Shown here: piece by piece, positions 1 through 6,890 of the stretch
Layout of the letters: each line of letters starts with the position of its first letter
Position numbering within the stretch: the first letter of the stretch is position 1
Source: DATEZO01 sp035255485
Lineage (GTDB): Bacteria; Pseudomonadota; Gammaproteobacteria; Burkholderiales; Burkholderiaceae_D
Direction of reading: 5' to 3'
Assembly (NCBI GenBank): GCA_035255485.1
Contig: DATEZO010000237.1
Coordinates: 1-16,626 of the forward strand
Length of the DNA: 16,626 nucleotides
The notes under the pieces: generated by a model
Seen by the model: only the letters and a program-made list of their open reading frames with translations
Told to the model about the DNA's origin: nothing
The model's database searches: none
Translations under genes and position numbers: made by a program

Positions 1-11
1 CGGCAAACAGC

Positions 12-40
12 TTGACATAGGACATTACGACTTGTTTAAT
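12..40 (+). promoter_or_regulatory. Sigma-70 promoter upstream of hupB
   Basis: A perfect -35 hexamer TTGACA lies at 12-17. A near-consensus -10 hexamer TTTAAT lies at 35-40, with an ideal 17-nt spacer. Transcription would start near 47, giving a leader of about 85 nt before the hupB GTG. No other equally good promoter is seen before the tRNA genes, so it probably drives hupB and both tRNAs. The match is seen in the sequence; activity is inferred. Confidence 0.7.
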
Positions 41-131
41 ACTGGCTGCAGTTTCTTCTGCATAACGCAATGGCTATCCAACCAATAATGAAATCATCAT
101 TGCGGAATTCAACCTTCGTGAGGGGACGTCA

Positions 132-404
132 GTGAATAAAACCGAATTGATAGAACACGTTGCCAAGTCTGCGGATATCTCCAAAGCTGCAGCGACGCGC
201 GCACTTGATTCCTTGATTGCCGTCGTGAAGACGACATTAAAGAAAAACGGGTCCGTTACATTAGTGGGCTTCGGAACATTTTCAGTGGGTAAACGGGCCG
301 CGCGCACCGGACGTAATCCGCGTACCGGTGAAGCCATCAAGATCAAGGCTGCCAAGGTACCAAAATTTAAGCCTGGCAAAGCATTGAAAGATGCGGTAAA
401 CTAA
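132..404 (+). CDS. hupB: DNA-binding protein HU-beta
   Basis: This encodes a 90-residue histone-like HU protein, the usual family length. HU dimers bend and wrap DNA with little sequence preference and organise the nucleoid. The N-terminal helical half (1-40) is followed by the beta-arm region. The HU/IHF signature spans about residues 46-65 and includes GFGTF, RAARTGRNP and RTGE. The C-terminus PGKALKDAVN is typical of HU. The start is GTG at 132, chosen because AGGGGA at 121-126 sits 5 nt upstream and the protein then begins exactly like HU. A consensus promoter lies at 12-40, and two tRNA genes follow 52 nt after the stop with no terminator between. HU rather than IHF is favoured by the overall sequence and by the hupB-ppiD gene order known from many proteobacteria. 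Lon is the usual upstream neighbour but lies outside this window. Confidence 0.97.
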   Translation: MNKTELIEHVAKSADISKAAATRALDSLIAVVKTTLKKNGSVTLVGFGTFSVGKRAARTGRNPRTGEAIKIKAAKVPKFKPGKALKDAVN

Positions 405-456
405 CGTTTTGGCGTGATGACAAACGCCAGCTAGTGTTTGACTGGGTAGATGTTGA

Positions 457-532
457 GGGTGCTTAGCTCAGTTGGTAGAGCGGCGCCCTTACAAGGCGTA
501 GGTCGGGAGTTCGAGCCTCTCAGCACCCACCA
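457..532 (+). tRNA. tRNA-Val (anticodon TAC)
   Basis: A 76-nt cloverleaf with an encoded CCA end. The acceptor stem GGGTGCT pairs perfectly with AGCACCC, with discriminator A529 and CCA at 530-532. The D stem is GCTC/GAGC. The anticodon stem GCGCC/GGCGT carries a 7-nt loop CTTACAA, which places anticodon TAC at 490-492, so it reads valine codon GTA and probably GTG. The T arm is GGGAG-TTCGAGC-CTCTC. It lies 52 nt after hupB and 28 nt before tRNA-Asp, so it is probably processed from a shared transcript. Confidence 0.97.
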
Positions 533-560
533 GACAGTTGAAGATGGGCATAAAAGTTTA

Positions 561-637
561 GGAGTGGTAGTTCAGTCGGTTAGAATACCGGCCTGTCACG
601 CCGGGGGTCGCGGGTTCGAGTCCCGTCCACTCCGCCA
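561..637 (+). tRNA. tRNA-Asp (anticodon GTC)
   Basis: A 77-nt cloverleaf with an encoded CCA end. Acceptor GGAGTGG pairs with CCACTCC (627-633), with discriminator G634 and CCA 635-637. The anticodon stem CCGGC/GCCGG is perfect and its loop CTGTCAC gives anticodon GTC at 595-597, so it decodes aspartate. The T loop TTCGAGT is canonical. A strong terminator begins 5 nt downstream, so this is the last gene of the hupB-tRNA unit. Confidence 0.97.
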
Positions 638-641
638 AAAC

Positions 642-670
642 AAAAAGGCGAACGAGAGTTCGCCTTTTTT
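642..670 (+). terminator. Intrinsic terminator of the hupB-tRNA unit
   Basis: The stem GGCGAAC (647-653) pairs with GTTCGCC (658-664) around loop GAGA. The stem is flanked by an A-run at 642-646 and a six-T run at 665-670, which extend it by A-T pairs. This is a textbook rho-independent terminator. It separates the tRNAs from ppiD, which begins at 719 and so must have its own promoter or rely on read-through. No convincing -35/-10 pair is visible in the 48 nt between, although TAAAAT at 680-685 could be a -10 box. Confidence 0.93.
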
Positions 671-718
671 CATATGCGCTAAAATCTCGCAGTTTTTCAC
701 AATCTGTGATCGGTTACC

Positions 719-2644
719 ATGTTTGAATTTGTTCGCACCCATCAGCGTTTAATGCAGTTCATACTGCTGCTGTTCATCTTTCCATCATTCGCATTCTTCG
801 GTCTGGAAAGTTATTCCCGTTTTAGCAATAGCGACAATGCAGTTGCAAAAGTTGCCGGACAATCGATTTCCCAGCAGGAATTCGACGCTGCGCAACGTGA
901 ACAGATGGATCGTTTTCGCCAGATACTTGGCGCTCAGTTCGATCCAAAGATGTTTGATACGCCAGAAGCCAAGCAGAATATTCTTGATAATTTGATTGCA
1001 CAGCGTGCTTTGGCTGCCGAAGCTGCACGGGATCATTTGTCAGTATCTGATCGGACATTGCAACAGAGCATCCTTGATATTCCGGGATTAGCGAATAAGG
1101 AAGGCAAGTTTGACAGTGAGCGTTATAAGTCATTATTGGCCATGCAAGGCATGACGCCGGCAATGTACGAGGCGCGCCTGCGCCATGATTTGGCGCTCCA
1201 GCAAATAAATGCTGCCATACAAACTACTGCTTTTGCGCCGAAAACGGTCGCAACGCAGTTATCGAACCTGAATGATCAGGAACGCAATGTGCAGGAGCTG
1301 ACACTCAAAACAGCCGACTACGTATCCCAGGTAAAGATTACAGAAGACATGCTGAAATCATATTACGACAAGAATGGCGGACAATTCGAAATTCCGGAAA
1401 TGGCAAAAGCCGACTATGTCGTCCTGAATAGCGATGCATTGACAGCGCAAATCACAGTCAGTGATGCCGATATCAAAGCGTACTATGAGCAGAATGCGAA
1501 ACGTTTTGGAACCGAGGAACAGCGGCGTGCAAGCCATATCTTGATTGCGGTGAAGAAGGATGCGTCTGCAGCTGACCATGCTGCGGCAAAAGCGAAAGCT
1601 GAAAAAGTTCTTGCGCAGTTGCGCAAGAATCCAGGGGATTTCGCGAAGCTGGCAAAACAGAATTCTGAAGATACCGGTTCCGCAGAACGCGGTGGCGACC
1701 TGGATTATTTTGGCAAGGGGATGATGGTCAAACCCTTTGAAGACGCAGCCTACAAATTAAAACAGGGAGAGATTAGCGATATAGTGCAATCCGATTTCGG
1801 GTACCATATTATTCAATTGACTGGTGTAAAACCAGCATCCATCAAAAGCCTTGATGAAGTCAAAGGTGAAGTTGCGACAGAAATCAAAAAACAGCTGGCT
1901 GTAAAGAAATTCGCTGAATTAGCCGAAATATTCACCAATACTGTTTATGAACAATCCGATAGTCTGAAACCTGTTGCGGACAAGCTCAAGCTTAAAATTG
2001 AAACTGCATCGAACCTGACTCGTCAGTCAAACCCATCACTGCCGGCAAATGTCCCGTATAACAATGAAAAGTTCCTGAAGGTGCTGTTTTCGGATGAATC
2101 GATCAAAAACAAGCGTAACACCGATGCAGTAGAAGTTGCGCCGAATACACTGATCGCCGGCCATATCGTGGAGTACAAGGCTGTTTCCAAACAGCCGTTT
2201 GACGAAGTAAAAGATAAGATTCGCGAGCGTGTAACGCAAATTGAAGCGGCGAGCCTTGCAAAGAAAGCAGGGGAAACCAGACTTGCATTGCTCAAGCAAC
2301 AGGATGACGCATCAGGTTTTTCCGATGCCAAGACAGTTTCCCGCAGCAGGAGCGAAGGATTGAATCGCGCAGCGTTGACTGCTGTAATGAAAGCGGATGT
2401 TACAAAATTGCCCGTATACACTGGTGTTGAAGAGTCGGGTAAAGGTTATAGCATTTACCGCATCATCAAAGTATCGCAACCTGTCAGTTCCGATCCGGCC
2501 CGGCGCCAGGCTGAACAGCAGCAGATCGAGAACGCACTGGCACAACAGGAAATGTTATCCTACATTGATGTCCTGAAACAGAAGGCGAAAGCCAAGATTC
2601 TAAAACCAGTTGCAGCAAGTGCTGCCAGTGTTGAAACGAATTGA
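719..2644 (+). CDS. ppiD: Periplasmic folding chaperone / peptidyl-prolyl isomerase PpiD
   Basis: A 641-residue PpiD-type protein; E. coli PpiD is about 620. It has a short cytoplasmic start (1-10), one membrane anchor at about 11-29, then a long periplasmic part. This comprises a SurA-N-like chaperone region (about 40-260), one parvulin (PpiC) domain at about 267-372 and a C-terminal chaperone segment. The parvulin domain shows RRASHILI near 269-276, the FAKLAKQNSEDTGSAERGGDLDYF region near 308-331, and the end motif DFGYHIIQL near 359-367. The family acts at the Sec translocon exit on newly secreted proteins. The start at 719 is chosen because the hydrophobic anchor follows at once, as in the family, although no clear Shine-Dalgarno is present. 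The neighbour hupB matches the conserved hupB-ppiD order. A terminator follows at 2686-2713. Whether the parvulin domain is active cannot be told from the sequence; it is inactive or weak in several PpiD proteins. Confidence 0.94.
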   Translation: MFEFVRTHQRLMQFILLLFIFPSFAFFGLESYSRFSNSDNAVAKVAGQSISQQEFDAAQREQMDRFRQILGAQFDPKMFDTPEAKQNILDNLIAQRALAAEAARDHLSVSDRTLQQSILDIPGLANKEGKFDSERYKSLLAMQGMTPAMYEARLRHDLALQQINAAIQTTAFAPKTVATQLSNLNDQERNVQELTLKTADYVSQVKITEDMLKSYYDKNGGQFEIPEMAKADYVVLNSDALTAQITVSDADIKAYYEQNAKRFGTEEQRRASHILIAVKKDASAADHAAAKAKAEKVLAQLRKNPGDFAKLAKQNSEDTGSAERGGDLDYFGKGMMVKPFEDAAYKLKQGEISDIVQSDFGYHIIQLTGVKPASIKSLDEVKGEVATEIKKQLAVKKFAELAEIFTNTVYEQSDSLKPVADKLKLKIETASNLTRQSNPSLPANVPYNNEKFLKVLFSDESIKNKRNTDAVEVAPNTLIAGHIVEYKAVSKQPFDEVKDKIRERVTQIEAASLAKKAGETRLALLKQQDDASGFSDAKTVSRSRSEGLNRAALTAVMKADVTKLPVYTGVEESGKGYSIYRIIKVSQPVSSDPARRQAEQQQIENALAQQEMLSYIDVLKQKAKAKILKPVAASAASVETN

Positions 2645-2685
2645 AAGTTAATTCTGAATTAAATAAAAGGGAAGACCACTCAAGG

Positions 2686-2713
2686 AAGAGCCGCTCATTC
2701 GAAGCGGCTTTTT
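2686..2713 (+). terminator. Intrinsic terminator after ppiD
   Basis: AGCCGCT (2689-2695) pairs with AGCGGCT (2703-2709) around loop CATTCGA, followed by a T-run through 2713. A-rich bases 2686-2688 extend the stem by weak pairs. It begins 42 nt after the ppiD stop. The minus strand lacks a matching U-run, but the same hairpin lies 33 nt beyond the convergent selU stop and may help end that transcript too. Confidence 0.85.
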
Positions 2714-2746
2714 CATTTTATTATGCTTTCTTACTGTATGGAGACG

Positions 2747-3808
2747 TCACTGTTCTCGCTGCAGGTATTGCGCAGCCGAACGAAAGCTTGTTTCTGAAAT
2801 ATCCGGTAACACAATTTTTCGAGCTTTCGAAAACTCTGAAAAATTACGGTCAATCGACCGTAAATACGCAGGATCGTAGTGCGCGATTAACAATTCAGTA
2901 ACTAGCGCTTCCATCTGTCCGGATGATGCCATGCTGTGCCAGCGTGCGATTTTTTCGCGTCCATGAAGAGGCAGCAGGCAGTCCAAGGACGTATTCAAGA
3001 GCTCCGGGCTCGCGACAAAATGTGCATAATCCTGCATCAATAAACTTATCCTGTCATGCTGCGACAGCGCTATTGATATGCACGGGGATGTGCGCATTTT
3101 TTCCATCAGAGTGTCTGGAACTCTCAGATTCCCCACTTTTTTACTTTCTGATTCGATAAACACCATGCGTCCGGTATCAAAATGACGTAGCGTGTTCCAA
3201 ATGCTGGTCTCAAAGGATTTCTGCGTCGGCTGCGGGGCACTGGGGAGGCGGCCAAGTACGGACCCACGATGCGAGGCCAGATGTTCGAGGTCCAATACTT
3301 GCGCTCCTTGTGCCGCCAGTGTTTGCAGCAAGCGGCTTTTACCGCTGCCAGTAGTACCGCATATGATCTGAAATGCAAAACGTGATGGCAATTCCGCCAG
3401 TGCAGCATTCACATGCCTGCGGTACTCTTTATAGCCGCCATCCAGCTGTACCGCAGGCCAACCTATCTTGGCAAAAATGTGCGCCATCGAGCCGCTGCGG
3501 CTACCGCCGCGCCAGCAATAAATCAGAGGTTTCCAATCGCGAGGCTTGTCCATGAAAAGCGTTTCGAGGTGCCTTGCAATATTACGGGCAATTAGTGCCG
3601 CGCCTGCCTTTTTTGCTTCAAATGAATTAACTTGCTTGTATAACGTGCCGACATGTTTACGCTCCTCATTGTTCAATACCGGACAATTGATCGCGCCAGG
3701 AATATGATCTTCCTCAAATTCGATGGGGCTTCGTACATCGATGATGGCATCGAACTGATCAAGATGCGGAAGTATCTCCGTAAAAGGGAGCAAGGCAGGA
3801 TACTTCAT
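2747..3808 (-). CDS. selU: tRNA 2-selenouridine synthase (SelU/MnmH)
   Basis: A 353-residue protein with the two-domain layout of SelU/YbbB. An N-terminal rhodanese domain (about 1-135) is followed by a P-loop NTPase-like domain (about 145-353). The rhodanese catalytic cysteine is Cys98 in YCWRGGSRS. The Walker A motif GTTGSGKS lies at 151-158, and DVRSPIEF near 24-31 is the usual rhodanese entry motif. The family replaces sulfur with selenium in the wobble 2-thiouridine of tRNA-Lys, -Glu and -Gln, through a geranylated intermediate, using selenophosphate. It therefore depends on SelD made elsewhere. The gene starts 4 nt after the tesA stop, so the two are almost certainly co-transcribed. No good ribosome site precedes the ATG, which suggests translational coupling to tesA. 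Length, motifs and the tesA neighbourhood make the call firm. Confidence 0.94.
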   Translation of the reverse strand: MKYPALLPFTEILPHLDQFDAIIDVRSPIEFEEDHIPGAINCPVLNNEERKHVGTLYKQVNSFEAKKAGAALIARNIARHLETLFMDKPRDWKPLIYCWRGGSRSGSMAHIFAKIGWPAVQLDGGYKEYRRHVNAALAELPSRFAFQIICGTTGSGKSRLLQTLAAQGAQVLDLEHLASHRGSVLGRLPSAPQPTQKSFETSIWNTLRHFDTGRMVFIESESKKVGNLRVPDTLMEKMRTSPCISIALSQHDRISLLMQDYAHFVASPELLNTSLDCLLPLHGREKIARWHSMASSGQMEALVTELLIAHYDPAYLRSIDRNFSEFSKARKIVLPDISETSFRSAAQYLQREQ

Positions 3809-3812
3809 TTAC

Positions 3813-4484
3813 TTATTTTTTCAATAGTGGTTGTAAATAACGCCAAACGGTATCCAGCATAACCGGTTGCGCTTCTACCGTAGGATGGATTCGATCCGGT
3901 TGAAACATATCAGTCTTGCCTATCAGTCCATCGAAGAAAAATGGTACCAGGGACGACTTCGTTTTTTTAGCGAGCTTCGGATAGATTTCCAAGAATTTTC
4001 TGGCGTAATCACTACCGTAATTAGGTGGAATCTGCATGCCAACCAGCAGCACTTTCGATTTCGCGTCCTGTGCTTCATCAATCATCTTGTGCAAGTTTGC
4101 TTCGGTAGCTGTTAATGACAGGCCTCGCAGTGCATCATTGGCGCCAAGCTCGATAATGGTGATGTCCGGATGATGCTTTTCAAGTAAAGAGGAAATGCGT
4201 CCTCTGCCGCCGCTCGTGGTTTCTCCGCTGATGCTGGCATTGATGATAACAGTATCGATTTTTTCTTGCCGCATGCGTTGCTCCAACAAGGAAATCCAGC
4301 CGCTGCCGCGTGGTAGTCCGTATTCGGCAGACAAGCTGTCCCCCATTACAAGCATTGTCACGGTTTTTGATGCAGAATAAGCAGATAGTGTGCATAATAC
4401 AAATGCAATAAATACGATCGCATGCAATGCTCGTGCAAGTCTTCTGAACTTTCTGGAAACGTTTTGCATGCCTGAATCTTCCAT
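3813..4484 (-). CDS. tesA: Acyl-CoA thioesterase I / lysophospholipase L1 (SGNH hydrolase)
   Basis: This encodes a 223-residue GDSL/SGNH hydrolase related to TesA/PldC, a periplasmic enzyme that cleaves acyl-CoA thioesters and lysophospholipids. All SGNH blocks are visible: GDSLSAEYG with nucleophile Ser50, SGETTSGG with Gly86 or 87, GANDALRG with Asn116, and DRIHPT with Asp197 and His200. A basic stretch and hydrophobic segment (about 11-38, ending SAYSA) form a signal peptide. The start at 4484 is chosen because GGAG with an AAAAG spacer lies just upstream on this strand. A second ATG at 4469 (MQNVSRK) also gives an intact signal peptide and has a weaker GGAAG; E. coli TesA is 208 residues. 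Upstream codons in the same frame run antisense into the ABC gene and are not part of the protein. The 5' end overlaps that divergent gene by 17 nt, or 2 nt if the second ATG is used. selU follows after 4 nt. Confidence 0.94.
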   Translation of the reverse strand: MEDSGMQNVSRKFRRLARALHAIVFIAFVLCTLSAYSASKTVTMLVMGDSLSAEYGLPRGSGWISLLEQRMRQEKIDTVIINASISGETTSGGRGRISSLLEKHHPDITIIELGANDALRGLSLTATEANLHKMIDEAQDAKSKVLLVGMQIPPNYGSDYARKFLEIYPKLAKKTKSSLVPFFFDGLIGKTDMFQPDRIHPTVEAQPVMLDTVWRYLQPLLKK

Positions 4485-5160
4485 CTTTTCTCCAGCCATT
4501 GAAGCCATTAACCTGAGCAAGCGCGTCACGGATGCAACCGGCGAGCTCACGATTCTGCAAAATGTCAATTTTACCGTGCAGACAGGTGGAACGCTTGCAA
4601 TCGTCGGTGCTTCCGGCTCCGGCAAATCAACATTGCTCGGGCTGCTCGCCGGACTGGATACGCCATCAGAGGGAACGGTAAAAATAGATGGCATCGATAT
4701 TTTTGCATTAAATGAAGACGGTCGCGCGCAAGTGCGAAAGGCAAAACTCGGCTTCGTATTTCAATCCTTTCAGCTAATCGCGCATTTGACCGCATTGGAT
4801 AATGTGATGCTGCCACTCGAATTGCGAGGCGACCGGGAAGCGGAGGAGCGTGCCCAAGCAATGCTTGCACGAGTGGGTTTATCTAATCGATTGAAACACT
4901 ATCCGAAATATTTATCCGGCGGCGAGCAGCAACGTGTTGCATTGGCGCGCGCTTTCGTTAGTGAACCACCACTCCTTTTTGCCGATGAGCCTACTGGTAG
5001 CCTGGATGCTGCGACTGGCGATGCAGTGATCCGGCTGATGTTCGAGTTGAACCAGGAGAGCGGTTCGACGCTGGTGCTGGTTACTCATGATCCATCGATT
5101 GCGTCTCTTTGCAAACGCACGATTACCATCGCAGCTGGCAGATTGGTTCAGGAAAACTGA
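4468..5160 (+). CDS. ybbA: ABC transporter ATP-binding protein (YbbA/LolD/MacB type)
   Basis: A 230-residue ABC ATPase of the LolD/MacB/FtsE-like class. It has Walker A GASGSGKS at 47-54, Q-loop Gln99 in VFQSFQL, signature LSGGEQQR at 149-156, Walker B LLFADE at 169-174 followed by the class-typical PTGSLD, and H-loop His207 in VTHD. Such ATPases normally power an FtsX-like permease in extraction or signalling at the inner membrane. The start at 4468 gives a normal N-terminus (MPESS...); the longer reading from 4390 is antisense to the tesA signal peptide and is rejected. Being divergent from tesA matches the E. coli ybbA-tesA arrangement. Unlike E. coli, no permease gene follows: the next 58 nt are non-coding and then the convergent nnr begins. 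The partner must be elsewhere, or the ATPase serves another system. The symbol rests on neighbourhood and class, not on proven orthology. Confidence 0.9.
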   Translation: MPESSIFSPAIEAINLSKRVTDATGELTILQNVNFTVQTGGTLAIVGASGSGKSTLLGLLAGLDTPSEGTVKIDGIDIFALNEDGRAQVRKAKLGFVFQSFQLIAHLTALDNVMLPLELRGDREAEERAQAMLARVGLSNRLKHYPKYLSGGEQQRVALARAFVSEPPLLFADEPTGSLDAATGDAVIRLMFELNQESGSTLVLVTHDPSIASLCKRTITIAAGRLVQEN

Positions 5161-5218
5161 TTGGCTTGCGATCAAGTGCTGCAATAATTTTGCACACATG
5201 AAAACGCAGAGCTGAATA

Positions 5219-6742
5219 TCAGGACCCTTGGCGTAAAGATTTCCGTCTCCCGGTTAGCTGATTCAGGGCAGTGCGCACTGCGGGTATTAACTCTCCTGCG
5301 GTCAGGCCAATTGGACCAATGCCATGCCGGACAAGTTCGTCGGCTGCATAACCATGCAGCCAGACGGCGGCGAGTGCCGCTTCCCACAAAGGGTAATCCT
5401 GTGCCAGTAATGCCCCGCAAATGCCGGCCAGTACGTCGCCGGCGCCAGCAGTTGCCAGTGCGGGGTTGCCGGTAGTATTGATAACTGCACGACCATCAGG
5501 GTGCGCGATGACCGTGCCAGAGCCTTTCAATATGGTGATCACCTGATACCGGCTGGATAGCATCCGTGCAGCTGCCAGGCGATCTGCCTGAACTGCAGTG
5601 CTTGATACGCCAAGCAGTCGTGCTGCTTCAAGTGGGTGCGGCGTGATCAATGCGCTGCATTTACGTTGCAAGAGTTTTTGCTGCATGCTGGAGTTGGCCG
5701 CAATAAGGTTCAGTGCATCTGCATCCAGCACGAGAGGTGCATCTGCTTCCAATGCCTTTGCAAGCAAATCGATCGCCGTATCTGTAGTGCCGAGTCCAGG
5801 GCCAATTACCCTTGTTGCTGCGGGCAGGTTTATCTCACTTGCCAAGCGGCACATCAGCTCAGGTTGCCCGCTGTCGTAAGCGGGTGCTTCATCGACAAAT
5901 GCAGCGAACACACGACCGGCCCCACACTTTGCCGCGGCGCGTGCGGCGAGTATCGGTGCGCCGCTCATACCGCGGGCACCGCCTGTCACCACGGTATCGC
6001 CATAGCTACCTTTGTGAGAGTTGTGCAAGCGACGATGAAGCCGGTCTTCAAAAAGCTCAACATCGTTCAAGAATGCATTCGGGCGCAGAAAGTGTCTGTA
6101 TTCAATATGAAGGTCGGTAACGGTTACGTCACCTGCATAGTCACGCCCATGGCAAGTATGCAGTCCCGGTTTATCTGCAATGAAGGTGATAGTGTGAGTT
6201 GCCCGCACGGCGATGCCATTCGGCCCTACTATATTACCGGTATCCGCATCCAGCCCGCTTGGCACATCGATCGCAAGTACCGGACAGGCAAATCCATTTA
6301 CTTGCTCGATAGTTGTCCGAATTGCGTCGCTTATTGGTCGTGCAAGCCCAATGCCAAACAAACCATCGATGACAAGCTGCCAGTCGTCCGATGCGGAATT
6401 GAGTAAATCCGATTGACCAAGAAAGCATGCAGCGCTATTTTTCACGTGCTGAAATGCAGCGTGCGCGTCAGCAGGCAAGGCGGTGGCATCGGCATGCAGC
6501 ACAATGTAAATGGACAGCCCTGCCTGCAACAGGCAGTGAGCAGCTTCAAGTGCGTCGCCGCCGTTATTGCCCGGGCCGGCAAGGATCAGTACTTTACCAT
6601 CCTGATGTTGATGCGAAAGCAATGTCAACGCCGCATGTGCTGCTGCCTGACCGGCGCGTTGCATCAGCGTGCCGGGCGGAAGTGTCGCTAGTGCGGCCTG
6701 CTCGATTTGGCGGATTTCAGAAACGGTGTAAAGCGCAATCAT
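5219..6742 (-). CDS. nnr: Bifunctional NAD(P)H-hydrate repair enzyme (epimerase NnrE + ADP-dependent dehydratase NnrD)
   Basis: A 507-residue fusion of a YjeF-N domain (about 1-215) and a YjeF-C carbohydrate-kinase-like domain (about 230-500), the standard bacterial Nnr layout. It repairs damaged cofactor: the N domain interconverts R and S hydrates of NADH/NADPH, and the C domain dehydrates the S form using ADP (ATP in eukaryotes). Visible N-domain motifs are LAGPGNNGGDALEAA (54-68) and AIDVPSGLDADTG (157-169). C-domain motifs are KGSYGDTVVTGG (244-255), VIGPGLGTT (312-320), DADALN (340-345), ITPHPLEAARLLG (366-378) and the catalytic NPALATAGAGDVLAG (426-440) with Asp436. The start at 6742 matches the family N-terminus, yet there is no Shine-Dalgarno. 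It is convergent with the ABC gene and divergent from norB. Confidence is high for function; regulation is unknown. Confidence 0.95.
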   Translation of the reverse strand: MIALYTVSEIRQIEQAALATLPPGTLMQRAGQAAAHAALTLLSHQHQDGKVLILAGPGNNGGDALEAAHCLLQAGLSIYIVLHADATALPADAHAAFQHVKNSAACFLGQSDLLNSASDDWQLVIDGLFGIGLARPISDAIRTTIEQVNGFACPVLAIDVPSGLDADTGNIVGPNGIAVRATHTITFIADKPGLHTCHGRDYAGDVTVTDLHIEYRHFLRPNAFLNDVELFEDRLHRRLHNSHKGSYGDTVVTGGARGMSGAPILAARAAAKCGAGRVFAAFVDEAPAYDSGQPELMCRLASEINLPAATRVIGPGLGTTDTAIDLLAKALEADAPLVLDADALNLIAANSSMQQKLLQRKCSALITPHPLEAARLLGVSSTAVQADRLAAARMLSSRYQVITILKGSGTVIAHPDGRAVINTTGNPALATAGAGDVLAGICGALLAQDYPLWEAALAAVWLHGYAADELVRHGIGPIGLTAGELIPAVRTALNQLTGRRKSLRQGS

Positions 6743-6854
6743 GATGTCAATAATATGAAAGAAGCAAAGTGTGACAGCAAAGGCAAAGCACCGCCTTTGA
6801 GAATTCTATGCGATGAAAACGGCTCTGCGGTTTTTTCTTAACCTACATCACAAA

Positions 6855-6890
6855 AAGATGTATTCAGCTTGCATGTATTAAATCATGCAT
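6855..6890. promoter_or_regulatory. NsrR-like half-site cluster over the norB promoter
   Basis: AAGATGTATT at 6855-6864 matches the left half of the NsrR operator, whose known pattern is AAGATGYATTT, one base, then AAATRCATCTT. In the 8-1-8 layout the right half is GCTTGCAT (6867-6874), matching 5 of 8 positions. ATGTATT recurs at 6873-6879 and ATGCAT at 6885-6890. TGCATG and CATGCA form a perfect 6-bp inverted repeat across 6870-6889. NsrR is an iron-sulfur repressor relieved by nitric oxide and often controls NO-detoxifying genes in betaproteobacteria. Assignment to NsrR is inference; the second half-site is imperfect. Confidence 0.4.

Noticed and set aside
74..379. Minus-strand open frame of 101 codons
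   Set aside because: It lies antisense to the well-supported hupB gene and has no family features.
450..752. Plus-strand open frame of 100 codons
   Set aside because: It runs straight through both tRNA genes and the terminator; translation there is not plausible.
2641..2901. Plus-strand open frame after ppiD
   Set aside because: It spans the ppiD terminator and the antisense of the selU 3' end, with no ribosome site or protein features.
4390..4467. Longer N-terminus for the ABC ATPase
   Set aside because: These codons are antisense to the tesA signal peptide; the start at 4468 gives the normal family length.
4485..4694. Longer N-terminus for tesA
   Set aside because: The extra codons are the antisense of the ABC ATPase gene, and the good GGAG site and signal peptide place the start at 4484 or 4469.
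5636..6406. Plus-strand open frame of 256 codons, rich in Cys and His
   Set aside because: It is wholly antisense to nnr, whose motifs are complete; the residue bias reflects the shadow frame.
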